A stretch of 64,000 nucleotides of DNA, taken from Solibacteraceae bacterium. Lineage in GTDB: Bacteria > Acidobacteriota > Terriglobia > Bryobacterales > Bryobacteraceae. The translations under genes and the position numbers were made by a program. Positions 34,049 to 42,321 of the stretch are shown here, piece by piece; within the stretch, counting starts at the first letter, position 1; every line of letters starts with the position of its first letter. Below the pieces are notes generated by a model, which saw only the letters and a list, made by a program, of their open reading frames with translations, searched no databases and was not told where the DNA came from. The DNA is taken from the NCBI GenBank assembly GCA_026984795.1, contig JALSRK010000028.1, positions 142,565 to 206,564 on the forward strand, given 5' to 3'.

Positions 34049-34942
34049 TCACGGCTCGTAGAGAAAGCGGGGGTAGCGGTCGATTTGCGCCTGGCCGCGT
34101 GGCCTGGCCAGGCAGTAGATCTGCTCGCCTCGAAGCCCGGTGTCGAAGCCGTGGTCGCGGAGCAGTTGCCAGGCCCACGTGCCTTCTTCGTGGCCGCCGA
34201 TCCTGCCGGTGAAAAGGCGCTCGATCCGGAAGCCGGCGGCCCCGAGCAACTGCGCCAGCTCGTACGGCGTGTACTCCCGGATGTGGGGGCTCTCGCCCGA
34301 GTGCCCCTCCGGGTGCGGGTAGCAGGAGAAGATCTGCGGATTCTGCCGGCCGAGCAGCACGCGGACGACGCTCGAGAGGCTGGCGCAGTTCGGCGTCGTG
34401 AGCACCAGCGCGCCGCCGGGGGCCAGGACCCGCCGGATCTCGACGAGCATGTGCATCGGATCCTCGCGTAGGTGCTCGAGGATCTCACAGGCGAGCACGC
34501 AGTGGAAAAAGCCGCCCGGGTACGGGAAGGAATCCCGTTCGGCGTCGAAAAGGTCGATCCGGCAACCGAAGGTTTCGCCGGACGGCAGCCGGAGCTCCTT
34601 CCACTCGTGGCGGCCCGCCGGCCCGTAGTAGGCTCCGCGGACCTCTGAATAGCCCAGCCGGAGCGCCAACGCCGGCGTCATCTGCATGTAGCAGCCGAGC
34701 TCGAGCGCCCGGCCGCCCGCCGGAGCCGGCGGCACGAGAGCCATCGTCCGGGCGAGGCGTTCCCTGTGCGTGGCGCGGTAGGCGGCGTCGCCGGAGCCGA
34801 GCTCGTCGAAGAACTCGAGCCACCCGGCCAGCTCAGCTTCCTCCGGGGGCTGGAAATAGGGGGCGGGGGCCGCGCGCCGGGTGATCGCGATGTCGGCCGC
34901 CTGCAGCAGACGCCGAAGTTTGCCCAGCAGGTTCAGCCTCAC
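34049..34942 (-). CDS. Class I SAM-dependent methyltransferase
   Basis: 297 residues. The SAM-binding motif I is RALELGCYMQMTPALAL, and the later segments GGFFHCVLACEILEHL and RVLAPGGALVLTTPN are typical of Methyltransf_11/23 proteins. The N-terminal ~70 residues are helical. Such enzymes often modify sugars or lipids; the neighbouring epimerase hints at glycan work, but nothing in the sequence fixes the substrate. The ATG follows an AT-poor stretch without a strong ribosome site. Confidence 0.85.
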   Translation of the reverse strand: MRLNLLGKLRRLLQAADIAITRRAAPAPYFQPPEEAELAGWLEFFDELGSGDAAYRATHRERLARTMALVPPAPAGGRALELGCYMQMTPALALRLGYSEVRGAYYGPAGRHEWKELRLPSGETFGCRIDLFDAERDSFPYPGGFFHCVLACEILEHLREDPMHMLVEIRRVLAPGGALVLTTPNCASLSSVVRVLLGRQNPQIFSCYPHPEGHSGESPHIREYTPYELAQLLGAAGFRIERLFTGRIGGHEEGTWAWQLLRDHGFDTGLRGEQIYCLARPRGQAQIDRYPRFLYEP

Positions 34943-35021
34943 TCCCCCATCTTATGGGGGCGCGGTCCGGCGCCGGAGACCGGCCGTGAAGAAGGGCTTC
35001 CGCGGTGCTGCGTAATCGTTT

Positions 35022-35027
35022 TAGAAT
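35022..35027 (+). promoter_or_regulatory. Candidate -10 hexamer TAGAAT before the fucosidase gene
   Basis: TAGAAT lies 20 bases before the ATG at 35048, implying a leader of about 14 nt. No good -35 box is visible at normal spacing. Confidence 0.35.
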
Positions 35028-35047
35028 AGGCGGAACCGGAGATTGCT

Positions 35048-36820
35048 ATGGAACGGAAAACAGCCAACGTTATCGTGATCGCTCTCGGGCTCTCGTTCTT
35101 GTTCGCCGGGGCGTGTTCGACGAGCCCGCCGCCGCCCGACGAGTCCGAGATCCAGAAGCGGACCGCCGAGGCGTTGAAACGCTTCGACGACATGAAGTTC
35201 GGCATGTTCATCCACTGGGGGCTCTACGCCATCCCCGCCGGCGAGTGGAAGGGCAAGTACGTGCGCGGCATCGGCGAGTGGATCATGTTCCGCGAAAAGA
35301 TCCCGGTGGCCGAGTATGAGAAGCTGGCCGAGCAGTTCAACCCGGTGAAGTTCAGCGGCGACGAGTGGGCGCAGCTCGCCCAGGACGCCGGTATGCGCTA
35401 CATGGTGATCACCTCGAAGCACCACGACGGCTTCGCCATGTTCCACTCCAAGGCCTCGCCGTACAACATCGTCGATGCGACGCCCTACGGCAAGGACCCG
35501 ATGAAGGAGCTTTCGGCCGCCTGCGCCCGCCGGGGCATCGCCTTCGGCTTCTACTACTCCCAGGACCAGGACTGGCACGAGCCGAACGCCCGGGGCAACA
35601 CCTGGGACTTCCCCGAAGAGCGCAACCCGGAGATCTATCTGCGCAACAAGGTCTTCCCGCAGGTCGAGGAGATCCTCAGCAACTACGGCAAGCTGGCGCT
35701 GATCTGGTTCGATACGCCCGGCATCCTCTCCGAGGCCCAGGTCACCGAACTGCGCGACCTGGTCAAGAGGCTCCAGCCGGACTGCCTGCTCAACAGCCGC
35801 ATCGGCCACGGCAAGGGCGACTACATCCAGACCGGCGACAACGCCATCCCCATCCAGGTCTATACCAAGGACGGCAAGTGGGAGGTGCCCGCCACCCTGA
35901 ACGACACCTGGGGCTACAAGAAGAACGACCACCACTGGAAGGATCCCCGCGACTTGATCGGCAAGCTTGCCGACATCGTCAGCAAGGGCGGCAACTACCT
36001 GCTGAACGTCGGGCCCACGGCCGAGGGCGTGATCCCGAAGCCGAGCCAGGACATCCTGCGGACCATGGGCAAGTGGCTCGAGGCGAACGGCGAATCGATC
36101 TACGGCGCCTCGCCCAGCCCGTTCTACTTCCCGGACATCACCTGGCGGGCGACGGTGAAGCCGGGCAAGCTCTACCTGCACATCCTGAACTGGCCCGGCA
36201 AGAAGTTCCGCTTCGAGGGCCTGGAAAGCGAAGTGAAGAGGGCCTACTTCCTGGCCAACGGCGACGAGGTTCCCTTCCGCCGGGACGGCGCGGCGCTGAT
36301 CTTCGATTTGCCGGCCCAGCCGGTCGATCCCTATGACACGGTGCTCGTACTTGAGCTGGCCGACGAGACGCCCAGGGTCGCCGACGGCTACCGCGCCGGC
36401 CAGTTGCCGGACCGCATGGACCTCTACGCCTGGGCGGCGCGGCTCCGCGGCGAAGAGATCCGCTACGACTTCGACACCCTCAGCGCCACCAACTTCGTCC
36501 CCGCCGAGCAGTTCGCCAACGAGCTGTGGTGGTACCCCTACGGGGCGCTCGACGGCGAGTATGAAGTCGAGCTGACCTACGCCTGCGACAACGCCGAGGC
36601 CGGCGGCACGCTTCGGCTGGCCACCGGCGGCCGGCGGACCCCGCGGAAGAGCGGGATCGAGTGGAAAGTCTCGGCGACCGGCGGCAAGTTCGTCACCAGG
36701 AAGCTGCCGGGCAAGATCACCGTCGACCCGAAGACCGGCATGATCATCCTGGGCATCGACGGCGAGCAGAGTTCCGGCATCAGGGTGCGCAAGATCACCT
36801 TGATCCGGCAGACTGTCTGA
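35048..36820 (+). CDS. Alpha-L-fucosidase, GH29, exported
   Basis: 590 residues. An N-terminal signal peptide ends at FAGAC, so it is probably a lipoprotein. The GH29 catalytic domain spans about residues 35-370: FGMFIHWGLYAIPAGEW, TSKHHDGFAMFHSK, FYYSQDQDWHEPN, and the nucleophile Asp222 in LIWFDTPG. The C-terminal ~200 residues are beta-rich accessory domains. It releases fucose from glycans outside the cytoplasm or in the periplasm. It stands alone on the plus strand and converges with the NCS1-permease genes. Confidence 0.93.
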   Translation: MERKTANVIVIALGLSFLFAGACSTSPPPPDESEIQKRTAEALKRFDDMKFGMFIHWGLYAIPAGEWKGKYVRGIGEWIMFREKIPVAEYEKLAEQFNPVKFSGDEWAQLAQDAGMRYMVITSKHHDGFAMFHSKASPYNIVDATPYGKDPMKELSAACARRGIAFGFYYSQDQDWHEPNARGNTWDFPEERNPEIYLRNKVFPQVEEILSNYGKLALIWFDTPGILSEAQVTELRDLVKRLQPDCLLNSRIGHGKGDYIQTGDNAIPIQVYTKDGKWEVPATLNDTWGYKKNDHHWKDPRDLIGKLADIVSKGGNYLLNVGPTAEGVIPKPSQDILRTMGKWLEANGESIYGASPSPFYFPDITWRATVKPGKLYLHILNWPGKKFRFEGLESEVKRAYFLANGDEVPFRRDGAALIFDLPAQPVDPYDTVLVLELADETPRVADGYRAGQLPDRMDLYAWAARLRGEEIRYDFDTLSATNFVPAEQFANELWWYPYGALDGEYEVELTYACDNAEAGGTLRLATGGRRTPRKSGIEWKVSATGGKFVTRKLPGKITVDPKTGMIILGIDGEQSSGIRVRKITLIRQTV

Positions 36821-36832
36821 GCGGCGGAGCGC

Positions 36833-37003
36833 CTACTTGCGCGACGCATAGGCGGTCGCCGTGACGAACCAGCCGAGCGAGGCTGCGGCGAAGAGGTTCT
36901 CGAAGGCCGCCTCGGCGAGCCAGCCCTGGAAGTAGGCCGCCGGGGCGGCCAGGCACGTCAGCAGCGAAACGGCGGCCACGGCCGCGCAAACCGTCTTAAG
37001 CAT
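36833..37003 (-). CDS. 56-residue membrane protein coupled to the NCS1 permease
   Basis: A short gene read from the sequence: ATG at 37003, stop TAG at 36833-36835. The product starts MLKTVCAAVAAVSLLTCLAA and ends ATAYASRK, with two hydrophobic helices. The ATG lies inside the last codons of the permease (8-nt overlap), and GGAGG sits about seven bases before it, so translation is coupled. It may be a small permease subunit, comparable in position to the small partners of some symporters. Family unknown. Confidence 0.65.
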   Translation of the reverse strand: MLKTVCAAVAAVSLLTCLAAPAAYFQGWLAEAAFENLFAAASLGWFVTATAYASRK

Positions 37004-38372
37004 AGCGGGCCTCCTTGGCGGTGAGCTTGACGAGCAGCGTGTAGGCGGCCACGGCGAGGAACCAGCCCGGCAGCCACAGATAAAAGAGGTGGAGCGGCAG
37101 GAAACGGCAGACGGCCAACGTGCCCACCCAGACCGCCAGCGCCTGCCAGTTCAGCAGCAGCTTGCCTTCCTCAGCCCGGTAGCGGGGCAGCCCGAGGCGG
37201 GGGAAGATCCAGTGCTCGGCGAAGACGACGGCCCCGATGGGCATCAGCACCAGCCCGTAGATCGCCACGTAGTCGAGCAGCTTCATGAAGAAGACCGGGA
37301 AGCAAGCGAGCACGGCCGTCACCATCCCCGCGGCCAGGGTGATCTTCCATCGCGGCCAGCCCGGCGTGATCACCTGAAGCGCCAGGCCCACACGGTAGAG
37401 GGTGGGGTTCGCCGTCGTCCAACCGGCCAGCAGGACGCCGAAGACCCCGGCCACGCCCACCGCCGTGTAGGCCATCAGCCCCGGGTTCATCTCCCGGCCG
37501 ATGGCCGCCACCATGATGCCCGAGCATAGCCAAGCCAGCATGTGCCCCGGGTACATGCCGAAGGCCGAGTAGAGGCCGTACTTCCAGCTCCGGGCGTAGC
37601 GGAACAGGGCCATGTCCGAGAGGCCCACGTGCATGGCCAGGTTGGCGAACCAGGCGAAGAAAGCGATGTGCCACAACCCGAACCGCTCCTGGCCTTCGGT
37701 GGGCACGCCGTTCCAGACCTTGGTGGTCATGACCTCCCAGAAGTTGTCCAGGTTCGGGTGGACGCCGAGCTTGGGCAGCGTGGCCACGGCCCCGGCGATG
37801 AAGACGACGAAGATCCAGGGCGAGCAGACGCCGGCGAAGCGGCTGAGCTTCTCGAAGCCGAGGATCGCCAGGATGGTGAAGGCCACGCCGATCGAGAAGG
37901 TCGTCACCACCCAGCCGATGCTGCTCGGGTAGACGTCGGTGAGCGCCGGCGTCTCGATGCCGAAGCCCAGGCCCACCGCCGTGGAGGCCACCGACACCAT
38001 CGCCCCGGCCAGGATGCAGTAGAGGAACGCGTTGGCGATGTTGTAGAGGAACGTCAGGCCCGGCCCGGCGATCTTCTGCAGGTACCAGTAGAGCGTCAGG
38101 CGGGTCTGGACGGCGATCGGAGCGCAGATGAAGGTCCAGGAGAGCACCGCCAGCAGGTTGCCCACCAGCAGGCCGAGGATCAGATCCCGGGCGGTGACCC
38201 CGTGCAGGACGAAGAAGGCCCCGATGACGAACTCGGTGGCGGCGACGTGCTCGCCGGCGAACAGGCCCGCAAACCGCCGGCCGGACTGGAGCTTGTCCTC
38301 GGTGACCGGCTCGCGATCGAACTCGTAGAGCTTGTCCATGCGGCTGGCGACTTCGGCGATCTTGACAGGCAT
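36996..38372 (-). CDS. NCS1-family nucleobase/cation symporter-like permease
   Basis: 458 residues, about twelve membrane helices. The general pattern (a GLLVGNLLAVLSWTFICAPI helix early, a long ILAGAMVSVASTAVGLGF loop, paired helices in the second half) fits the purine-cytosine permease (NCS1) superfamily more than SSS symporters. It has unusual conserved aromatics such as FAWFANLAMHVGLSDMALFRYA. Substrate unknown. I use the ATG at 38372; an ATG at 38384 overlaps a TACAAT -10-like hexamer. A 56-residue membrane protein is coupled to its 3' end. Confidence 0.75.
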   Translation of the reverse strand: MPVKIAEVASRMDKLYEFDREPVTEDKLQSGRRFAGLFAGEHVAATEFVIGAFFVLHGVTARDLILGLLVGNLLAVLSWTFICAPIAVQTRLTLYWYLQKIAGPGLTFLYNIANAFLYCILAGAMVSVASTAVGLGFGIETPALTDVYPSSIGWVVTTFSIGVAFTILAILGFEKLSRFAGVCSPWIFVVFIAGAVATLPKLGVHPNLDNFWEVMTTKVWNGVPTEGQERFGLWHIAFFAWFANLAMHVGLSDMALFRYARSWKYGLYSAFGMYPGHMLAWLCSGIMVAAIGREMNPGLMAYTAVGVAGVFGVLLAGWTTANPTLYRVGLALQVITPGWPRWKITLAAGMVTAVLACFPVFFMKLLDYVAIYGLVLMPIGAVVFAEHWIFPRLGLPRYRAEEGKLLLNWQALAVWVGTLAVCRFLPLHLFYLWLPGWFLAVAAYTLLVKLTAKEARYA

Positions 38373-38382
38373 AATCTCGCCC

Positions 38383-38388
38383 ATTGTA
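38383..38388 (-). promoter_or_regulatory. Candidate -10 hexamer TACAAT before the NCS1 permease
   Basis: On the minus strand TACAAT ends 10 bases before the ATG at 38372, so transcription would begin about 4 nt before the start codon, an almost leaderless message. Confidence 0.35.
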
Positions 38389-38413
38389 CTTGAAGGCGGC
38401 GCCGGTGGTCTTA

Positions 38414-40423
38414 TCAGTAGGCCAGCAGGCGCTCCAGGGCCCCGCGGAGCCGGGACCGGGCCGAGTAGATCTCCGCTTCGAGGCTCTTGGAGAAGGGGAT
38501 CGGCGTGTCCAGGCCGGCGACGCGCACCGGTGGAGCGTCCAGCAGCTCGAAGCCCGCCTCGGCGATCTCGGCGGCGATCTCGGCCCCGAAGCCCGCGGTA
38601 CGCGGGGCCTCGTGCACCACCAGCAGCCGGCTGGTCTTGTCCAGCGAAGCGAGTACCGCCTCGCGGTCCCAGGGAACCAGCGTGCGCAAGTCCACTACTT
38701 CGAGCGACTTGCCGTGCTCCTCGAACCAGGCGGCCTCCTCGAGCGCCCAGTGCACCGCCAGCCCCCAAGCGACGATGGTGGCGTCGCGGCCCTCCCGGGC
38801 GATGCGGACCTTGCCGAGCGGGACCTCGTAGGCCGGCTCCGGGACTTCGCCGCGGACGGCCCGGTAGAGGTACTTGTGCTCGAGGAACAGGACCGGGTTC
38901 GGATCGGCGATGGCGGCCAGCAGCAGGCCCTTGGCGTCTTCGGGCGTGGCCGGAACCACCACTTTGAGGCCCGGCACGTGGCAGAACCAGGCTTCGTTCG
39001 ACTGCGAGTGGAAGGGGCCGGCCCCGATCGAGCCGCCGTAGGGCGCCCGGATGGTGACGTTCACTTCGGCGCCCCAGCGGTAGTGCGTGGTGGCGATGTT
39101 GTTGGCGATCTGGTTGAAGGCGCAGGAGAGGAAGTCGGCGTACTGGATCTCGAGCACCGGCTTCCAGCCGGCCAGCGCCAGCCCCAGCGCCGCCCCGGCG
39201 GCGCCGCTCTCGATGATCGGCGTGTTGCGGACGCGCTCCTTGCCGAAGCGCTCCAAGAACCCTTGGGTCACCTTGAAGACTCCGCCGTACTCGGCGATGT
39301 CCTGGCCGAGGAGCAGCACCCGCTCGTCGCGTTCCATGGCCTGGCGCAGGCCTTCGCTGACGGCGTCCACGAAGCGGAGTTCGCGGCGGGGGGCGTCTAC
39401 CGCGGCGGGCGTCCAGGCAGGCGACGGAGCGAAGACGCCGGCCGTTTCGGCCTCGAGCGTGCTTTCGGTTACCGGCTGCGCCAGGGCGTACTCAGCGGCG
39501 GTGAGAATCTCCTCGGCGAGTTCGCCGCGGATGGCATCGATCCGCTCTTCGGTGAGATGGCTGTGCTCGACAAGGAACCGGGTGAACCGGGCGATGGGGT
39601 CCTTCCTCGCCCACTGCTCCAGCAGCTCCTTGGGGACGTACTTCGTCCCGGACGCCTCCTCGTGGCCGCGCATCCGGAAGGTCTTGGCTTCGATGAGGGT
39701 GGGGCCGCGGCCGCGCCGGGCCCGGTCGGCGGCCTTTTCGACGGCCTCGATGACCGCCATGAGGTCGTTGCCGTCCACGATGACGCCGGGGATGGCGTAG
39801 GCGGCTGCGGCGTCGGCGATGTCCTTGGTGGGGATCGCCTCGTTCACCGGCGTCGAAAGCCCGTAGAGGTTGTTCTCGATCAAGAAGATGACGGGCAGCT
39901 TCCAGACCGCGGCCAGATTCACCGCCTCGTGGAAGTCGCCCTCGCGGGTGGCTCCGTCGCCGGAGAAGGCCAGCGCCACGGCCTTCTCGCCGCGCAGCCG
40001 TTCGGCCAGGCCGAGCCCGCAAGCCACCGGCAGCATGGCCCCCATGTGAGAGATCATGCCGACGATGCGCTTCTCCAGGAGCCCGAAATGGAAGGTCCGG
40101 TCGCGGCCCTTCGTGAAGCCGCCGGCGCGGCCCATGAGCTGGCAAAACAGGGGCTTCAGGGGAACGCCCCGGGTGGTCCAGACGCCCAGGTTGCGGTGGG
40201 TGGGCAGGATCCAGTCTTCGGGGCGCAGGGCCGCCGTGGCGCCGACAGCCACCGCCTCCTGCCCATAGCCGCTGAACCACTTGGCCAGGCGGCCCTGGCG
40301 GATCAACAGCAGCATCCGCTCCTCGATGAGGCGGGGCAGCAGGAGGGCCCGGCAGAGCGCCTCCCAGTCACGGCGGGCCTGGCCCCGGCGGGGCTTCCGG
40401 TTGGCGGCGGCGGTGTCGGCCAT
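38414..40423 (-). CDS. Fused alpha-beta E1 component of a 2-oxoacid dehydrogenase complex
   Basis: 669 residues. Residues ~15-330 are the alpha part with the thiamine-diphosphate motif beginning GDGATREGDFHEAV and closing IENNLYG. Residues ~345-669 are the beta part: LLGQDIAEYGGVFKVTQGF, RVRNTPIIESGAAGAALG and HKYLYRA. Separate genes are usual; single-chain fusions are known for branched-chain or pyruvate-type E1 in several phyla. No E2 or E3 gene lies nearby. The start at 40423 is chosen because the alpha domain begins there; AGAGGGG abuts the ATG. Substrate (branched-chain oxoacids, pyruvate or acetoin) is undecided. Confidence 0.9.
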   Translation of the reverse strand: MADTAAANRKPRRGQARRDWEALCRALLLPRLIEERMLLLIRQGRLAKWFSGYGQEAVAVGATAALRPEDWILPTHRNLGVWTTRGVPLKPLFCQLMGRAGGFTKGRDRTFHFGLLEKRIVGMISHMGAMLPVACGLGLAERLRGEKAVALAFSGDGATREGDFHEAVNLAAVWKLPVIFLIENNLYGLSTPVNEAIPTKDIADAAAAYAIPGVIVDGNDLMAVIEAVEKAADRARRGRGPTLIEAKTFRMRGHEEASGTKYVPKELLEQWARKDPIARFTRFLVEHSHLTEERIDAIRGELAEEILTAAEYALAQPVTESTLEAETAGVFAPSPAWTPAAVDAPRRELRFVDAVSEGLRQAMERDERVLLLGQDIAEYGGVFKVTQGFLERFGKERVRNTPIIESGAAGAALGLALAGWKPVLEIQYADFLSCAFNQIANNIATTHYRWGAEVNVTIRAPYGGSIGAGPFHSQSNEAWFCHVPGLKVVVPATPEDAKGLLLAAIADPNPVLFLEHKYLYRAVRGEVPEPAYEVPLGKVRIAREGRDATIVAWGLAVHWALEEAAWFEEHGKSLEVVDLRTLVPWDREAVLASLDKTSRLLVVHEAPRTAGFGAEIAAEIAEAGFELLDAPPVRVAGLDTPIPFSKSLEAEIYSARSRLRGALERLLAY

Positions 40424-40551
40424 CCCCTCTAGCGTATTACGGAACCGGGGCGGCGCAAGGCGCCCGGCGGGGCGCTCAGCGGCGGCGAAGGACCGGTACT
40501 CCGGGGCCGAAAAGAGTCGAAATTCTGTACGCCGGAGCAGACGGTTCCGCG

Positions 40552-40557
40552 TATAAT
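40552..40557 (+). promoter_or_regulatory. Candidate -10 box TATAAT before the zinc-ribbon gene
   Basis: A perfect TATAAT ends three bases before an ATG (40561). Transcription should therefore start near 40564, downstream of that ATG, which argues for the GTG at 40582 as the start codon. Confidence 0.5.
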
Positions 40558-40581
40558 TCCATGGAGGAGGGCGCAAAGGCC

Positions 40582-40878
40582 GTGCTGGAGTGTCCGAACT
40601 GCCGCGGCAGCGTCGCGGCTCGAGACGCCCTCGGCCCATGCGAGGCGGTTTGCCCGTGCTGCGGCGCGGCGCTGGTCGCCAAGCGCTGGTCCGTCTACCT
40701 GCCGCACCTGGCCGCCTTCTTGGGCTGGTTCGGCGCCGGCTACGCGCTCGAATCATCCGGCGTGGGGGGCATCGTCGGCTTCCTGATCCAGCTCGGCGTG
40801 TTCACGCTGGTCTACTCGATCTCCTACCCGCTGGCGATTCGCTTTGAGCCTAAGCCGCCGGCTTCGCTTCTGCGCTGA
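40582..40878 (+). CDS. Small zinc-ribbon membrane protein
   Basis: 98 residues from the GTG at 40582: a zinc ribbon with CPNC and CPCC pairs near the N-terminus, then two membrane helices (about residues 35-53 and 58-82) and a short basic tail. GGAGGAGGG lies 10 bases before this GTG. An in-frame ATG at 40561 would add seven residues but sits inside the expected promoter start site. The role is unknown; such proteins are common and uncharacterised. Confidence 0.65.
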   Translation: MLECPNCRGSVAARDALGPCEAVCPCCGAALVAKRWSVYLPHLAAFLGWFGAGYALESSGVGGIVGFLIQLGVFTLVYSISYPLAIRFEPKPPASLLR

Positions 40879-40959
40879 AGGGTTCTGCCGGTCTGGAGAG
40901 GGGATCCACCCGGGAGCCGCCGTTCCCGCCCGGGACCTATCTCGCGGTGACGATTTGGC

Positions 40960-42150
40960 TCATTGTTCCGCCGTACTCCCGGTTGAGGCCTTCTTGCGGG
41001 TGCGTTTCCGCGTAGAAGTGGTCTTGCGAGTCGACCGGCGGCGCGTGCGCTTTGTGGTTGTGGACGAGATCGAAGCTGGAGCCGCAGCCGGCGCGGCGGC
41101 CGTCGGATAGAACTCCTCGCCCAGGTAGACCAGCAGGCCCTGCTCCTCGTCCGGCTCGATGCGGACGACGAGCTTGTCCTGGGCGTAGTTGAGCAGCTCG
41201 GCGAACTCCTGGAAGCCGTAGTCCTTCCAGTCGAAGTTCGGCGCCTCCTCGGAGATCCAGGCCTCGATCTGGTCGGCCGGCACGCCCTCTTCGACCTCCA
41301 AACGGTGGGTCTCCAGCACGTCGCGGAGCACCGGCAGCGCCTCTTCGGGCTTCACCAGCTCCTTCTCGGCCTCCGGCGCGGCCTTGGTCTCGATCATCGC
41401 CTGGCCGCCGGAGCCGGTGACCTTCACGTAGCCGGCCTCGGAAAGCTTGTCGATCAGCTCCGAGAAGCTGCCGGCGCCGTAGTCCCGCTCGCTGAAGCGG
41501 GCGTCGAGCTGGAGCATGGTGGACTTGAGCAGCCCGAGCTGCGGCTGCACGTTTCGGCGTTCGAGCACCCGCAGGGCGCGTTTGATCAGCGGCATCACGC
41601 GGGCCAGGTCCAGCGTCTCACTCCGCCGCCGGCGCGAACGGCCGCTCTTGGTCTCCTGGGCCTTCGCCTCGGCCTTGCGGGCGTCGCCGACGATCGACTC
41701 GTAGCTGATGAACTCGTGGCAGTTCTGCTGCAGGATGTTGCTGGTGAAGGCCTTGCCCCCGACGACGAAGACCTTCTTGCCGTACTCCTTGAGCTTGTTG
41801 ACCAGCGGGTTGAAGTCGCTGTCGCCGCTGACGATGGCGAAGGCGTTCACGTGGTCGTGGGTGAAGGCCATCTCGAGGGCGTCGAGGGCGAGGTTGATGT
41901 CGCCGCCGTTCTTGTCGCCCCGGGGCGAGGGGTTCCGCTGGACCATCTGGACGGCGTTTTCCGCCATTTGTCGGGTCGCCTTGGCTTGCATGCTCCAGTT
42001 GGCATAAGCGAACTTGGCGACGATGTCGCCCCGCTCGCGGAGCGCATCGAGGGTGGCCCCGACGTCGAAGTCGCGGCGCAGGGTGGATTTCACCCCGATC
42101 TCGATGTTGTCGTAATCGATGAATACAGCGATATTGAGTTTTTCGTCCAT
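40960..42150 (-). CDS. NYN-domain putative RNase with two OST-HTH/LOTUS domains and a basic tail
   Basis: 396 residues. The NYN (PIN-like) domain spans ~1-150, with acidic metal-site candidates in VFIDYDNIE, DINLALDALEMAF and IVSGDSDFNPLVNKL. Residues ~185-245 and ~275-345 look like OST-HTH/LOTUS winged-helix RNA-binding domains (SFSELIDKLSEAGYV; FQEFAELLNYAQDKL). The last ~35 residues are Lys/Arg/Thr-rich (TKRTRRRSTRK). The layout resembles the Limkain/MARF1-type NYN-LOTUS proteins and suggests an RNA-cleaving or RNA-turnover enzyme in the cytoplasm. Single gene; the start at 42150 begins the NYN domain. Confidence 0.88.
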   Translation of the reverse strand: MDEKLNIAVFIDYDNIEIGVKSTLRRDFDVGATLDALRERGDIVAKFAYANWSMQAKATRQMAENAVQMVQRNPSPRGDKNGGDINLALDALEMAFTHDHVNAFAIVSGDSDFNPLVNKLKEYGKKVFVVGGKAFTSNILQQNCHEFISYESIVGDARKAEAKAQETKSGRSRRRRSETLDLARVMPLIKRALRVLERRNVQPQLGLLKSTMLQLDARFSERDYGAGSFSELIDKLSEAGYVKVTGSGGQAMIETKAAPEAEKELVKPEEALPVLRDVLETHRLEVEEGVPADQIEAWISEEAPNFDWKDYGFQEFAELLNYAQDKLVVRIEPDEEQGLLVYLGEEFYPTAAAPAAAPASISSTTTKRTRRRSTRKTTSTRKRTRKKASTGSTAEQ

Positions 42151-42208
42151 GGAACCGGTTCGCAGGGCGGGCCTTTCCGGCAGGCTCGGCAAGCTCCCTC
42201 CACTTTCA

Positions 42209-42214
42209 ATTATA
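42209..42214 (-). promoter_or_regulatory. Candidate -10 box TATAAT for the NYN-LOTUS gene
   Basis: On the minus strand TATAAT lies 58 bases before the ATG at 42150, a normal leader length. No -35 match at 16-18 bp. Confidence 0.4.
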
Positions 42215-42321
42215 GATGCAGCAATAGAACCCCTGGACCCGTTTGTACTTTTTGGGCCTTGACATCGGGCGCCAAGGGTCCCAAGGTTTGTAGAGAGCAC
42301 CACCGAACGGAGGAGAGGAAA

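Noticed and set aside
38384..40432. A 682-codon plus-strand open frame opposite the E1 gene
   Set aside because: It is antisense to a gene with full E1 motifs, its translation is Gly/Arg/Asp-rich with no domain, and long antisense frames are expected at this GC content.
42259..42264. TTGACA as a -35 box for the SBBP-repeat gene
   Set aside because: No acceptable -10 hexamer occurs 16-18 bases downstream.
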